A stretch of 64,000 nucleotides of DNA, from positions 310,001-374,000 of the forward strand of contig NZ_APNH01000005.1 in assembly GCF_040361275.1 (NCBI RefSeq). The letters run 5' to 3'. The first letter of the stretch is position 1, and each line of letters begins with the position of its first letter. Below are positions 44,786-53,022 of the stretch, in pieces. Source of the DNA: Salinisphaera sp. T31B1. GTDB taxonomy: Bacteria > Pseudomonadota > Gammaproteobacteria > Nevskiales > Salinisphaeraceae. The position numbers were made by a program, and so were the translations under genes. The notes below the pieces were generated by a model. That model searched no databases. It was not told the origin of the DNA and worked only from the letters and a program-made list of their open reading frames with translations.

Positions 44786-46170
44786 GAGTTACTGTCAAAT
44801 CTGGTGTATGGGAAAGAAGCTAGGCGGCTTTCCTGCTGAGTTGGCGTTCGTCTATTCCGTCGATGAATTGGACGCCGTTGATGACGTCGGCGAGTTGTTT
44901 GAAGCCGCGTAGCCGGCGCCAGCGCTGCTGGGCGCTCATCGCCAGTTGATGGACCAGCGCCAACCCGCTTTTAGCACTCACGCAGTTGCGTGTCGCCGCG
45001 GTTCGCAGGTGAATTGTGGCGAAGGTCGACTCGATCGGATTACTGATCCGTAGATGCTGCCAGTGCGCCGCCGGGAAGTCGTAGAACGCCAGTAGCTCCG
45101 TGCGATCCTTGGCCAGACACGCCGTGGCCTTGGGGTATTTGTCGCCGTACGTCGCAACAAAGCGATCAAAGGCCTGCTCGGCGTGGTGACGCGTGTTGGC
45201 TTGCCAGATCTCATGGAGATGGCCTTTGGCCTGCGGCTGAATCCGCTTGGGCAGCTTGTCGAGCACGTTCGCGGTTTTATGGACCCAGCATCGCTGAACG
45301 CAGGTCTTGGGATAGACCTCGGCCAGCGCACTCCAGAAGCCCATCGCGCCGTCGCCGACGGCCAGCTTGGGCGCGACGGTCAACCCGCGGTCACGCAGAC
45401 TCAGCAACAGCGCTTTCCAGCTCTCGGTCGATTCCCGAAAGCCTTCTTCAATCGCCAGGAAGTGCTTGCGGCCGTGACTATCGCAGCCGATGACCACCAG
45501 CACACAGCGCCGCTCGGCGGCGCGCACATTAATATAGATGCCGTCCGCCCAGAGATACACCATCTCGTGGCCGCGCCAATCACACTCACGAAAGGTCTCG
45601 TACTCGGTCCCCCAGCCAACCTTGAGCCGGCTGATCGTCGACGCCGACAGGCCTTTGACCGACTCACCGAACAACGCCTTGAGCGCTTCGTCGAAATCGT
45701 TGGTCGACACGCCCTTGAGATACAGCCACGGCAATACCGATTCCAGTCGGCGCGTCTTCTTCAGATACGGCGGCAACAACGCGGAAGAAAACCGTCGGCC
45801 CTGTCCGGCCCGATCGCGGGTCTTGGGCAGCGCAACCGAGACCGGGCCAACGCCCCTGAGCACGTCGCGTTCGGGTTGATACCCATTGCGTACGATTTCA
45901 CGGCGCCCAGTGCCGTCGCAATCGGCGTGGGCCTGCAGAAACGCATCCAGCTCGGCTTGTACGGCCTGTTTGATGATGCGCTGGGCGCCATCGCGCACCA
46001 GGTCGGACAAAGCATCCGCAAAGCTTGGATCGGCGAGGGGAATCGTCGTATCGTCTCGCATGGTGGTGGCACCTGTTCTGTGCTTGAAATCAGTGACTTC
46101 GTCATCGCTAATTTCAGCAGGTGGGTGCCGCTTCCTTCAATCGCTCATACACCAGAAATGAGCGTAGCTC
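44786..46170. mobile_element. IS256-family insertion sequence
   Basis: Terminal inverted repeats are visible: the left end reads GAGTTACTGTCAAATCTGG.. and the complement of the right end reads GAGCTACGCTCATTTCTGG.., both followed by TGTATG (about 20 of 27 positions identical). They enclose one minus-strand transposase gene. The length, 1385 bases, fits the family. No matching 8-9 bp target duplication was found at the flanks, and the right flank does not resume the interrupted recombinase, so a deletion adjoins the right end. Confidence 0.8.
44820..46061 (-). CDS. IS256-family (mutator-type) transposase
   Basis: This 413-residue DDE transposase carries all three catalytic acids in their usual contexts: LWADGIYINVR, KLAVGDGAMGFW and SNPIESTFATIHLRT. 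The family features CWVHKTANVLDKLPK and RNGYQPERDVLRGVGPVSV are also present. It appears intact and potentially active; expression could also affect neighbouring genes. Confidence 0.95.
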   Translation of the reverse strand: MRDDTTIPLADPSFADALSDLVRDGAQRIIKQAVQAELDAFLQAHADCDGTGRREIVRNGYQPERDVLRGVGPVSVALPKTRDRAGQGRRFSSALLPPYLKKTRRLESVLPWLYLKGVSTNDFDEALKALFGESVKGLSASTISRLKVGWGTEYETFRECDWRGHEMVYLWADGIYINVRAAERRCVLVVIGCDSHGRKHFLAIEEGFRESTESWKALLLSLRDRGLTVAPKLAVGDGAMGFWSALAEVYPKTCVQRCWVHKTANVLDKLPKRIQPQAKGHLHEIWQANTRHHAEQAFDRFVATYGDKYPKATACLAKDRTELLAFYDFPAAHWQHLRISNPIESTFATIHLRTAATRNCVSAKSGLALVHQLAMSAQQRWRRLRGFKQLADVINGVQFIDGIDERQLSRKAA

Positions 46171-46199
46171 GAGTCCGTGTATCAGTCGCCGTAAACCGT

Positions 46200-46619
46200 T
46201 TACTCGGCTGCATCGATATCATTCGAGTCAGCCTGTTGCTGACCATTGCTCTCTTGGCGGCGCGCGCGCTGGGTGACCGATTCGATTCGGGACAAATCCA
46301 GCGTGATGTCGTCGGCCGATAGTTCCAGGCGGGAAAACTTCTCGCCGTCCTTCTCCCAACTGTTCTGCACCAAGGTGCCCTCGACCTTCACGCGGAAACC
46401 CTTGTCGAGCACACGCGCGGCATGTTCGGCCGCCGCACCCCAGCGGGATACGTTCAGCCAGAAACCGCCTTTGTCCTTGAAGCCGTCGTTGCCGTCTGGG
46501 ACGGGACGATCGCAGTACATACGCATCTCGGTGACTTGGCGGTTCTCACCGTTGACGGTGACAGTTTTCAGTCCGGGTGCGGCAGCGAGATTGCCGCGTG
46601 CGGTGAAAGAGTTCGACAT
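46200..46619 (-). CDS. ssb: Single-stranded DNA-binding protein of the ICE
   Basis: This 139-residue protein has an OB-fold: FTARGNLAAAPGLKTVTVNG, GGFWLNVSRWGAAAEHAARV and GFRVKVEGTLVQNSWEKDG. It would protect single strands during transfer and replication. The C-terminal tail ends NDIDAAE and lacks the DDDIPF-type tip that recruits partner enzymes in chromosomal SSB. ATG 46619 is chosen because it begins MSNSFTARGN and has a GGAGCG upstream; the frame open from 46691 is not needed. Confidence 0.9.
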   Translation of the reverse strand: MSNSFTARGNLAAAPGLKTVTVNGENRQVTEMRMYCDRPVPDGNDGFKDKGGFWLNVSRWGAAAEHAARVLDKGFRVKVEGTLVQNSWEKDGEKFSRLELSADDITLDLSRIESVTQRARRQESNGQQQADSNDIDAAE

Positions 46620-47006
46620 CGGTTCGCTCCGTTGGTCAGGTGTGAGTGTCGCTATTGGACAGGGACAGCCTCGACCGGAGCGGCGCGCCATACAACAATG
46701 AATCGCGCGGCGTTACCTCGAAAATTAGAGCTGTGAGCGCTCGCGCGGATGGGTCGCGAGGGTTCGATTAAGATTGAGATTACCGGGTTTGTCCGCATGC
46801 ACCACGCATGTTTGGCAGCGGGCGCCATGATTCATAGGCTCTGATTCCTCTTTGAGGCAATCCGCGAGCTCGTACCAGGGACGCAAAGCCTCCCCACCGC
46901 CGTGATAACGGGTGGCCACACTGTGGCCACCTTCGGAACATCGGTCGACGATCGGCTCAGAGGGTCACGCCGAAAACCGGCGCTCGATCGCCGATCGCGT
47001 TGGCAG
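46620..47006. other. Spacer with one palindrome copy and a doubtful small ORF
   Basis: Upstream of ssb lies a 64-codon minus-strand frame (46725-46919, GTG start) with MNHGARCQTCVVHADKPG near its middle, which could be a small CxxC protein. Its start lies inside the palindrome copy at 46913-46929 and no ribosome binding site is clear, so it is not called as a gene. Confidence 0.35.
46913..46929. repeat. 17-bp palindrome copy 1, candidate parS-like site
   Basis: TGGCCACACTGTGGCCA, symmetric except at the centre and extended by GG/CC on both sides. Six close copies lie at 46.9-49.3 kb, upstream and inside the genes that accompany parAB. Confidence 0.6.
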
Positions 47007-47540
47007 TTATCCGTAATCGTTATTGTTGTCAGGCGCGCCGGCCACAAGGCCGTCGCGTTCGATGGCTTTGATCGCATCCAGGGCATCGAGCCAATCCTGG
47101 AGCCGGTAGAGCTCGTAGGCCGCGATCGACAAGCACATGTTGAGATAGACTCGTCGCCGCTCGTAATTGAGCCAGTGCTGACGTGCCGTTGCCGGCACGC
47201 GGGCCAGCAATCTCTGGCCGGCGTCGCCCGTCAGATTGACGGCCGTCGTCTTGTTCGACCCCCAACGGCGAGCGCTCGATTGACGCCACCGATAAAACGT
47301 CAGGCTTCGGTCGTTGTAGCGCACGATCTTCGCCGGTGCCTTTGGAAACTGGGCCTGGAATGCCTCGCAGAGTTGGGTGCCCTCGGCTTCGCCGTCTCGG
47401 ACGACCTGTTCGAGCGCCGCGATTCGCTGGCGTGCCTCCCTTACCCTTAAAGGGCCCTTTAAAGGGGTTTCGTCAAAAACTGCGGCAGCGGCTTCGTCAG
47501 ATTGGGGGGTCATAGCGGCCGGCCTACGACGGGTCGTCAT
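47007..47540 (-). CDS. DUF3158 family ICE protein
   Basis: This 177-residue protein has the conserved pattern KAPAKIVRYNDRSLTFYRWR and LLARVPATARQHWLNYERRR, then LNMCLSIAAYELYRLQDWL. DUF3158 proteins occur only in the replication and partition module of this ICE class; function unknown. The ATG overlaps the stop of the PFL_4669 gene (ATGA). Confidence 0.85.
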   Translation of the reverse strand: MTTRRRPAAMTPQSDEAAAAVFDETPLKGPLRVREARQRIAALEQVVRDGEAEGTQLCEAFQAQFPKAPAKIVRYNDRSLTFYRWRQSSARRWGSNKTTAVNLTGDAGQRLLARVPATARQHWLNYERRRVYLNMCLSIAAYELYRLQDWLDALDAIKAIERDGLVAGAPDNNNDYG

Positions 47541-48322
47541 TCGCCCGTTCCCGGGCCGTCTGGATCTGAATCAGCCGCGTCGTCGTACGTCTCGTCCGGG
47601 GTGGCCACAGTGTGGCCACTCTCGTTGGATGACTGCTGCAGTCCCTCGATCGCCGGCGCATGCTCTGGGCGCAGCTCTCCGTCGATCACGGCTTGAGGCA
47701 GCTCGCCCATGGCCTGTTTCGCGATCTCGGCACGACGGGTGCCGTCAATGATGTCTTTCCGGGTCACCGCCGTGGTTCGATATCCCTGGGCTGAGGCAAA
47801 GGCCCGGCGAACCGCGCGGCCGGCCGTCTGCAACAGACGTTCGGAGGCGTCGCGCGTCATCAGGCCCACATGGCGCGCGGTCAGCGCCGACAGCACCAAT
47901 TCGTCCATGTCGACGAGCAACCAGCCGCCCATGTAGCCATAGGGATTCGAGAAGGTGAGCTCCACCTTGGCGGGCTCGATGGAATGCGCCAGACCCACCT
48001 GCACTGCCGACATGCGTTCCATGTCGGACTCGATGGTTTGCTTTACGGTTGCGAGTTCATCCTTCGATTCGGTCAGCGCCTGTTCGATCTGCAGCAGGCA
48101 CCAATCGGCATAGGGATCATTGCGCGCGGCACCGGCCCAGATCGTGCGCACTATTGCGCCGTAGCGATACAGTCCAATGATCGGCGGCTTGTTATCCGCA
48201 CCGCGGCGGCCTTGGAGGAGACGCTGCGCCTGGCGCGTCTGGAGGGTCATCTCGACGAAATTGCGGAGCCGGCCCGGCACGATTGCGGGCGTACCCGTTC
48301 TGGAAGAGGGCGTGTCGGTCAT
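47537..48322 (-). CDS. ICE protein, PFL_4669 family
   Basis: This 261-residue protein has the core text LQTRQAQRLLQGRRGADNKPPIIGL, YADWCLLQIEQALTESKDEL and SNPYGYMGGWLLVDMDELVL, as in TIGR03761. It lies in the replication module and its role is unknown. The acidic C-terminal tail contains SGHTVATP, encoded by palindrome copy 2 (47602-47618), a sign that the DNA site and not the peptide is selected. Confidence 0.88.
   Translation of the reverse strand: MTDTPSSRTGTPAIVPGRLRNFVEMTLQTRQAQRLLQGRRGADNKPPIIGLYRYGAIVRTIWAGAARNDPYADWCLLQIEQALTESKDELATVKQTIESDMERMSAVQVGLAHSIEPAKVELTFSNPYGYMGGWLLVDMDELVLSALTARHVGLMTRDASERLLQTAGRAVRRAFASAQGYRTTAVTRKDIIDGTRRAEIAKQAMGELPQAVIDGELRPEHAPAIEGLQQSSNESGHTVATPDETYDDAADSDPDGPGTGE
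47602..47618. repeat. 17-bp palindrome copy 2 (inside the PFL_4669 gene)
   Basis: TGGCCACAGTGTGGCCA, a perfect match to the consensus, near the 3' end of the coding sequence and encoding GHTVA. Confidence 0.6.
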
Positions 48323-48450
48323 GCGATCTCCGATACATCGGTCGCGACATCCGCTGCCGCAGTGATCAGGTGCCTACGAACCGTAGCGATCCCGCGTCAG
48401 ACGGGCACTGGGAAACACCGATGACGGTCAGCCGAATTTTTCAGATAGCG

Positions 48451-48467
48451 TGGCAACACTGTGGCCA
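48451..48467. repeat. 17-bp palindrome copy 3
   Basis: TGGCAACACTGTGGCCA, 16 of 17 matching, in the gap between the PFL_4669 and STY4528 genes. Confidence 0.55.
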
Positions 48468-48487
48468 GGGGCACGGTGTCGTGGCGG

Positions 48488-48504
48488 TGGCCACAGTGTG
48501 GCCA
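48488..48504. repeat. 17-bp palindrome copy 4
   Basis: TGGCCACAGTGTGGCCA, perfect, 37 bases from copy 3 in the same intergenic gap. Confidence 0.6.
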
Positions 48505-48513
48505 ATCTCCGAT

Positions 48514-49971
48514 TTACATAGGGGAAGGATCGGCGCTGGCGGGGGCTCCGCCCGGGTTTCGCAACCGTCGTCTCAGCTGCTCCAACTGCTGACGCAGCCG
48601 ATCCCGTTGGGACTCGAGGGCAGCGCGACTGCCCGGAGGCGCGCCTGGAATTAGGGTAGACTCCATGGCCTGGATCTCGCTCCGCAGGTTGCGCATCTGC
48701 TGGCGAAGGTCGCTCGCTTTGGCATTCGCCGGCGAGTTCGACTGATCCGTTTTTTCGGGTTGCGTCGGGGCGCCGACTGGCTGGAACGTGCCCGACTGGA
48801 TGTGTTTGCATAGCGATACGGCGTATCCGACTGGGCTGCGCAGCGGGTTGTCCGGATCCTGCAGCTTGCGGGCCAGGGCATCGAGAACATCCTGTCGCTG
48901 CTCGGGGCGCAGATTGCGCGAGACAAAAGCCCGCTCGATCAGCGTCCGTTCGTTGGCCGGCAGCGCATCCGGCCAACGCAGTGGTAATGCCATGTCGGCG
49001 TTGGCCACAGTGTGGCCAGCTGGCCCGGTGGTGGTTTTTTCCGCGCGCGCGGAATCCGTCTCACTGTGTGTAGTAGTAGTAGTAGTTTTATTACTACTAC
49101 TACAGGTAGGCCCGATGGTAGATTTTTCCACCCGAGGGCGATTTTGTGAAAATTCTTTTTTATCAGTGGCTTGCAAAAAAATCGTAAAATTTGCCATTGG
49201 ATCGGTTTCACCAGGGGTCGTTTTTACCCCTGGCTCGCGGATCGTAACTTTTTCCTCGACCAACGCGGTGGCCACACTGTGGCCAGCCGCAGACGACTTA
49301 TCTTGTGGGGCGTCGTGGCGGCTCCCGGTCATGAGCAAATCGAAAAACGAACCCCCGCCGTTGTGAACGGCGTTGGCCGCGTCCAAACGACGGATCATGG
49401 GGTCTGCAGGTTCCAATGGATCGCGGCCCTCTTGTAAGGCTTGGTCGACACTGGCCAGAGCGGCTTGGGCCGCTTGGCGAAGGTATCGATCGGTATGTTC
49501 TTTCGCCGAATCGAGCAACGACAGATAGCTGGCATCGAGCCGATTCGCCTCGCTGAGCGAACAGGGCTCGCCGTGGACGGCGTTGACGGTGCCGCGATAC
49601 CGGCCCTTGTCATCACGTAAACGGGTGTACTGACTGATCCAGCGGCAGACCCGGAGTAGGGTACGGTCGCGGTTGATGGTCTTCTTGGCATGCCCCAGGA
49701 CGTCGGCCGTTTGGTCCAGCGAGGGCATCGCGATGGCGCGGTGCGGCTGCCGGCTGGATTCTTGTGTGAGGTACAGCAAGTGCACTTTGGCGCTGTCGCT
49801 CAGAAACGGATCGCGAACCAGTATCGCGGGATAGCTTTGATGCCAGGCGCCCAGAAAGAGCAGTCCCTCGGTATCTTGGCCAAGAGACTTTCCCGACTGA
49901 GGCAACGCGTCGGCCGCGTGTTCAAGATAGCGGCCGAGCTTGTCGTTGGGATGGCGAAAGGTTCCGGTCAC
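48514..49971 (-). CDS. STY4528 family pathogenicity-island replication protein
   Basis: This 485-residue protein has an N-terminal region typical of the family (KLGRYLEHAADALPQSGKSL, FLGAWHQSYPAILVRDPFL, then VLGHAKKTINRDRTLLRVCRW with a helix-turn-helix look). A variable Thr/Ser-rich middle and a C-terminal coiled coil follow (SDLRQQMRNLRSEIQAME, LRQQLEQLRRRLRN). It is thought to initiate replication of the excised ICE. The GTG start at 49971 overlaps the DUF2857 stop (GTGA). The gene contains palindrome copies 5 and 6 and a trinucleotide inverted repeat, all in the variable region. Confidence 0.88.
   Translation of the reverse strand: MTGTFRHPNDKLGRYLEHAADALPQSGKSLGQDTEGLLFLGAWHQSYPAILVRDPFLSDSAKVHLLYLTQESSRQPHRAIAMPSLDQTADVLGHAKKTINRDRTLLRVCRWISQYTRLRDDKGRYRGTVNAVHGEPCSLSEANRLDASYLSLLDSAKEHTDRYLRQAAQAALASVDQALQEGRDPLEPADPMIRRLDAANAVHNGGGSFFDLLMTGSRHDAPQDKSSAAGHSVATALVEEKVTIREPGVKTTPGETDPMANFTIFLQATDKKEFSQNRPRVEKSTIGPTCSSSNKTTTTTTHSETDSARAEKTTTGPAGHTVANADMALPLRWPDALPANERTLIERAFVSRNLRPEQRQDVLDALARKLQDPDNPLRSPVGYAVSLCKHIQSGTFQPVGAPTQPEKTDQSNSPANAKASDLRQQMRNLRSEIQAMESTLIPGAPPGSRAALESQRDRLRQQLEQLRRRLRNPGGAPASADPSPM
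49002..49018. repeat. 17-bp palindrome copy 5 (inside the STY4528 gene)
   Basis: TGGCCACAGTGTGGCCA, perfect, encoding GHTVA. Confidence 0.6.
49069..49104. repeat. Trinucleotide inverted repeat in the STY4528 gene
   Basis: TGTAGTAGTAGTAGTAG, a TTTTAT centre, then TACTACTACTACA form a stem of at least 13 bp. In the gene it encodes Ser and Thr runs. Unit changes keep frame. Confidence 0.8.
49269..49285. repeat. 17-bp palindrome copy 6 (inside the STY4528 gene)
   Basis: TGGCCACACTGTGGCCA, perfect, encoding GHSVA. Confidence 0.6.
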
Positions 49972-50528
49972 GATGTCCGCTCGAGGGCGTTCGCGCCACG
50001 AATGAACCGCCATACGGTGCGACAATCCACGCCAGACGCATCCGACAGCTGCAACCATTCAATCGCCGATTGAGGTTCTCGGCCATCGAGATGGCGTTGC
50101 CAAGCCGCCCAGATCGTGTCCATCGTTTCGGTATCCGGTTCAGCGGGCCGGCCGGGGCCGCGTTGACTGCAGCGAAAGCGACGCCGCATCGCCGTATATT
50201 GACGATCGGTCATGCCGAACAGGTGGCGCATCATGTCGGCCGGCGCTTCGCGGCAAACCATTTCGGTCTTCAACTTCTCGATCGCGCGTTCGGCCTTCAT
50301 TTCCTTCAGCACAAGCCAGAAACGTTCGCGATCCAGGCTGATATCGAGTACGTGCCCGTCCATACGATCGGCAATCGATAGAAATTCGGAGAATTGCAGC
50401 GACTCCAAAGCCTCGATTTCCTGTTGGCCGAAGTTCAGGTCGCGCAGCACCGCCCAATCTCCGTTCTCCAGACAGGCCGTGGCGTAAATCAGAATGGCGA
50501 GCGTCAGATCTGCGTTACCGGCGGGCAT
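49968..50528 (-). CDS. DUF2857 family ICE protein
   Basis: This 186-residue protein has the conserved text DLTLAILIYATACLENGDWA, EIEALESLQFSEFLSIADR and APADMMRHLFGMTDRQYTAM, typical of DUF2857 in the parB-STY4528 interval. The C-terminal part has a helix-turn-helix feel (DASGVDCRTVWRFIRG), so DNA binding is possible. ATG 50528 is preferred over ATG 50534 because GGGGG is at proper distance. A much longer upstream open frame to 51410 is a shadow of parB. It overlaps parB by 14 bases and STY4528 by four. Confidence 0.85.
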   Translation of the reverse strand: MPAGNADLTLAILIYATACLENGDWAVLRDLNFGQQEIEALESLQFSEFLSIADRMDGHVLDISLDRERFWLVLKEMKAERAIEKLKTEMVCREAPADMMRHLFGMTDRQYTAMRRRFRCSQRGPGRPAEPDTETMDTIWAAWQRHLDGREPQSAIEWLQLSDASGVDCRTVWRFIRGANALERTS

Positions 50529-52176
50529 CGTCATCCCCCCACGGCGCGTCGCCCGTCGTGCGATAAATCGCCCGATAGGTCTCGACCAGGCGAATCCAGT
50601 CGTGCCAACGCGACTCGGCCCAGTTCTGATAGAGCATGGGCCCCAGGTCGTTGGGTTCGAGCGGTGGTACATCGGCGAACAGGTCGCGATCCGCCTGTTG
50701 CCATTGCCATTGAGAAAACGCCTGTTGGCCGTCGCGGGCCTGGCGCATCGCGTCGCCGATCCGGCGCTGCCGCCACGTGTCTGGCATATAAGGGCAGGCC
50801 CGACCGTGTCGGGCGAACTGTTCGGCCAAGGTGGCGAGATGCCACCAGACACACAGCGCCCGGCGGCCAACATCGGGCGTCCAGGATTGCTGCGTTTCGA
50901 GCGCGACCGGTCCCACCAGAAAACCCAGTCCATCGCGAATCGGCAAGACGATGTCGCCGAGTCGCGATCCCTGTGCGATACGGCTTGCCAACGTCCACGC
51001 CCGGCTGCGTAGGGATTTGAGGTCGCGCGGCAGTGACGCGTCGGTTGCTGCCGGCGAGGGGACGTCCGCGGCATGATCTTCTTCATCGATGGGACATGAG
51101 TCCGTCGTGCCAGGGCGAGCAGTGCGACTATCCTCGGCCGAGTCATTCCGGTGGGGCGGGCCACTGTCCGAGCCTTCGCATTGTTTGGCATGCGTGTCGG
51201 GCGCACCGGCCGACTGGCCGGTTTCCGGGGCAGTACGCGCCGTATCGTCGCGATTCGTATCCGACGGAGTCTCGATCTCGGTGTTTGATCGACCGTGTAG
51301 CGCGCCGCCAAATTCGAGACTCGCGCGCTGCATGTCGCAGTCGGCGCTGACCGACAGTTCTTCCTCGAGGTCGCGTCGCAGCCTGTCGGGATCGAAGGCC
51401 TCGCCGTCATGGCGCTGCAGCGTCTGTTCGAACAGATTGTTGGCTGCCTCGGCCTCGCCGAGATCCAGCGACTGCCAAGCTTTGCCGAAGGCTTTCTGCA
51501 GGTCGTAGATCTTGGTGATCGTCGGGCGACCCATGCCGGTTTGCAGCAGGGCCGGGATCAACGGAAAGAGGGTGTCGACGGTGTATTGATACCAACCGAT
51601 CATCGTGCGGCTGATTGGGTAACCGCGCTCTGCCAGGCGATCGCGCAACGCGCGTTGCGATAACGATTGGCCGGCCTCGGCCTCGAGCATGTCACGCAGT
51701 TCCTGCACAGCGATGGCGCGGTCGATGAAGATCAGTTCGCCGCGCAGATCGTTGTCCTGGATATGCGCCACCAGCGTCTGGGTCTCACCGGTCCAGGGCT
51801 GAAATTGACACCACACTTGCTGGAAGTGCGCATCACCGGTCTCGTGCCATAGCTCCTGGACAAGGCGCAGCCGCGTGTTACCGCCGACGCCAATCATGTA
51901 CAACTCGGGGTGGTCGGTGTCGGGGCGTTGGGTAATCGTCAAAACCTGATTGAATCCGGTTTCCCGGATATAGGCCTTGAGCTCGTCGCGCTTATCGTTC
52001 GGACTGCGGCGCGGGTTACGGTCATATGGCACGATCTGGTCGACGTCGACCAACATCGGCGTCGTGGTGGCCGGCGCATGGGAGGGATCGGTGCTGGCCA
52101 CAGCCTCGTCGCGTCGGAAATGTGGCTGTGACATTAGTTGATCCATCTGGTCCGGAGTAGGGCGCTTGCGACTCAT
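50515..52176 (-). CDS. parB: PFGI-1-class ICE ParB
   Basis: This 553-residue protein begins SRKRPTPDQMDQLMSQPHFRR and contains the ParB/Srx-like VDQIVPYDRNPRRSPNDKRD, VGGNTRLRLVQELWHETGD and a helix-turn-helix region (LRDRLAERGYPISRTMIGWYQ). This matches TIGR03764, the partition protein of this ICE class. The C-terminal half after an acidic linker is specific to ICE ParBs. The ATG overlaps the parA stop (ATGA at 52173-52176), which fixes the start. It is the natural candidate to bind the 17-bp palindromes. Confidence 0.92.
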   Translation of the reverse strand: MSRKRPTPDQMDQLMSQPHFRRDEAVASTDPSHAPATTTPMLVDVDQIVPYDRNPRRSPNDKRDELKAYIRETGFNQVLTITQRPDTDHPELYMIGVGGNTRLRLVQELWHETGDAHFQQVWCQFQPWTGETQTLVAHIQDNDLRGELIFIDRAIAVQELRDMLEAEAGQSLSQRALRDRLAERGYPISRTMIGWYQYTVDTLFPLIPALLQTGMGRPTITKIYDLQKAFGKAWQSLDLGEAEAANNLFEQTLQRHDGEAFDPDRLRRDLEEELSVSADCDMQRASLEFGGALHGRSNTEIETPSDTNRDDTARTAPETGQSAGAPDTHAKQCEGSDSGPPHRNDSAEDSRTARPGTTDSCPIDEEDHAADVPSPAATDASLPRDLKSLRSRAWTLASRIAQGSRLGDIVLPIRDGLGFLVGPVALETQQSWTPDVGRRALCVWWHLATLAEQFARHGRACPYMPDTWRQRRIGDAMRQARDGQQAFSQWQWQQADRDLFADVPPLEPNDLGPMLYQNWAESRWHDWIRLVETYRAIYRTTGDAPWGDDDARR

Positions 52177-52988
52177 GGCGGATTTCTCGCCCATGCCGTA
52201 TCGACTTGCGGCAGCAGCTCGCGAACGAGCGCAGCCATGGTCTCCAGCGCGGCCGGCGCCGTGCCACCGCGACGGCGAGGCTCCCAGACATGGATGGGGA
52301 CTTGGGCACTGGCGGCCTCGCGGTAGGCCACCGTGGCCGGCACTACGGTATCGAGGATCGAGATGCCGCCATGGGTTTCGGCAAACGGCGATTGCCGCAG
52401 CGTGTTCGCCACCAGGCGCGCATCGACCGTGCGGTCCATGCGATAGCACAGCCCGTACAGATGCCCGACGGGCGCACCCAGCAGGCGCATGGGCCGCAAG
52501 CGCTCCAGCATGGACAGTGTGCCGCGGGCGAACTCCCGCGCACTCAGGATTTCAGGCGGAATCGGCGAGAGCAGGAGGTCGCCGGCGAGCACGCCGAGAT
52601 CCTGCAGTGGACCGATCGCGCCTTGGGTATCGATCAGGACGAAGTCGTAGTCGATATCGGCGAGCGCACGGCGTAGCCGAATCCGGCCATCGGGGGTGTG
52701 CAGGATCCAGTTTTCAAGCCGCCCCTCTGGATCGTCCGAGATGATGATGTCCAGATTGGGCAGAGTCGTGTGGCTGATCGCCTGCGCTATGGCCCCCGTG
52801 GTGACGACATCGTAGAGTCCGCTGGCGGCACGATGCTCGAACGGATAGTACGAACTCAACGTGGGCTGGATATCCGCATCGACCATGAGGACGCGATAAC
52901 CTGCAAGTGCTAGGAATCCGCCCAGGTTGGCGGTCACGGTCGTCTTGCCGACCCCGCCTTTGCTCGACACGATGGCGATCACCGGCAT
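52173..52988 (-). CDS. parA: ParA-family partition ATPase
   Basis: This 271-residue protein has the deviant Walker A SSKGGVGKTT near the N-terminus, LMVDADIQPTLSS and Walker B-like FVLIDTQGAIGP, standard for ParA/Soj. It would position the excised circle with ParB. ATG 52988 starts MPVIAIVSSKGG; the frame open from 53222 overlaps alpA and is not coding. It lies 34 bases downstream of alpA. Confidence 0.93.
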   Translation of the reverse strand: MPVIAIVSSKGGVGKTTVTANLGGFLALAGYRVLMVDADIQPTLSSYYPFEHRAASGLYDVVTTGAIAQAISHTTLPNLDIIISDDPEGRLENWILHTPDGRIRLRRALADIDYDFVLIDTQGAIGPLQDLGVLAGDLLLSPIPPEILSAREFARGTLSMLERLRPMRLLGAPVGHLYGLCYRMDRTVDARLVANTLRQSPFAETHGGISILDTVVPATVAYREAASAQVPIHVWEPRRRGGTAPAALETMAALVRELLPQVDTAWARNPP

Positions 52989-53022
52989 GGCGGTACCCTC
53001 GAAACGCTCGGCAGGGACAACG

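Noticed and set aside
49041-49052. Perfect CCGCGCGCGCGG palindrome next to a T-run, terminator-like
   Set aside because: It lies within the coding sequence of the STY4528 gene and the run is on the wrong side for termination of that gene.
50529-51410. Upstream extension of the DUF2857 open frame to 480 codons
   Set aside because: The extension lies in another frame of parB and is not similar to DUF2857 proteins.
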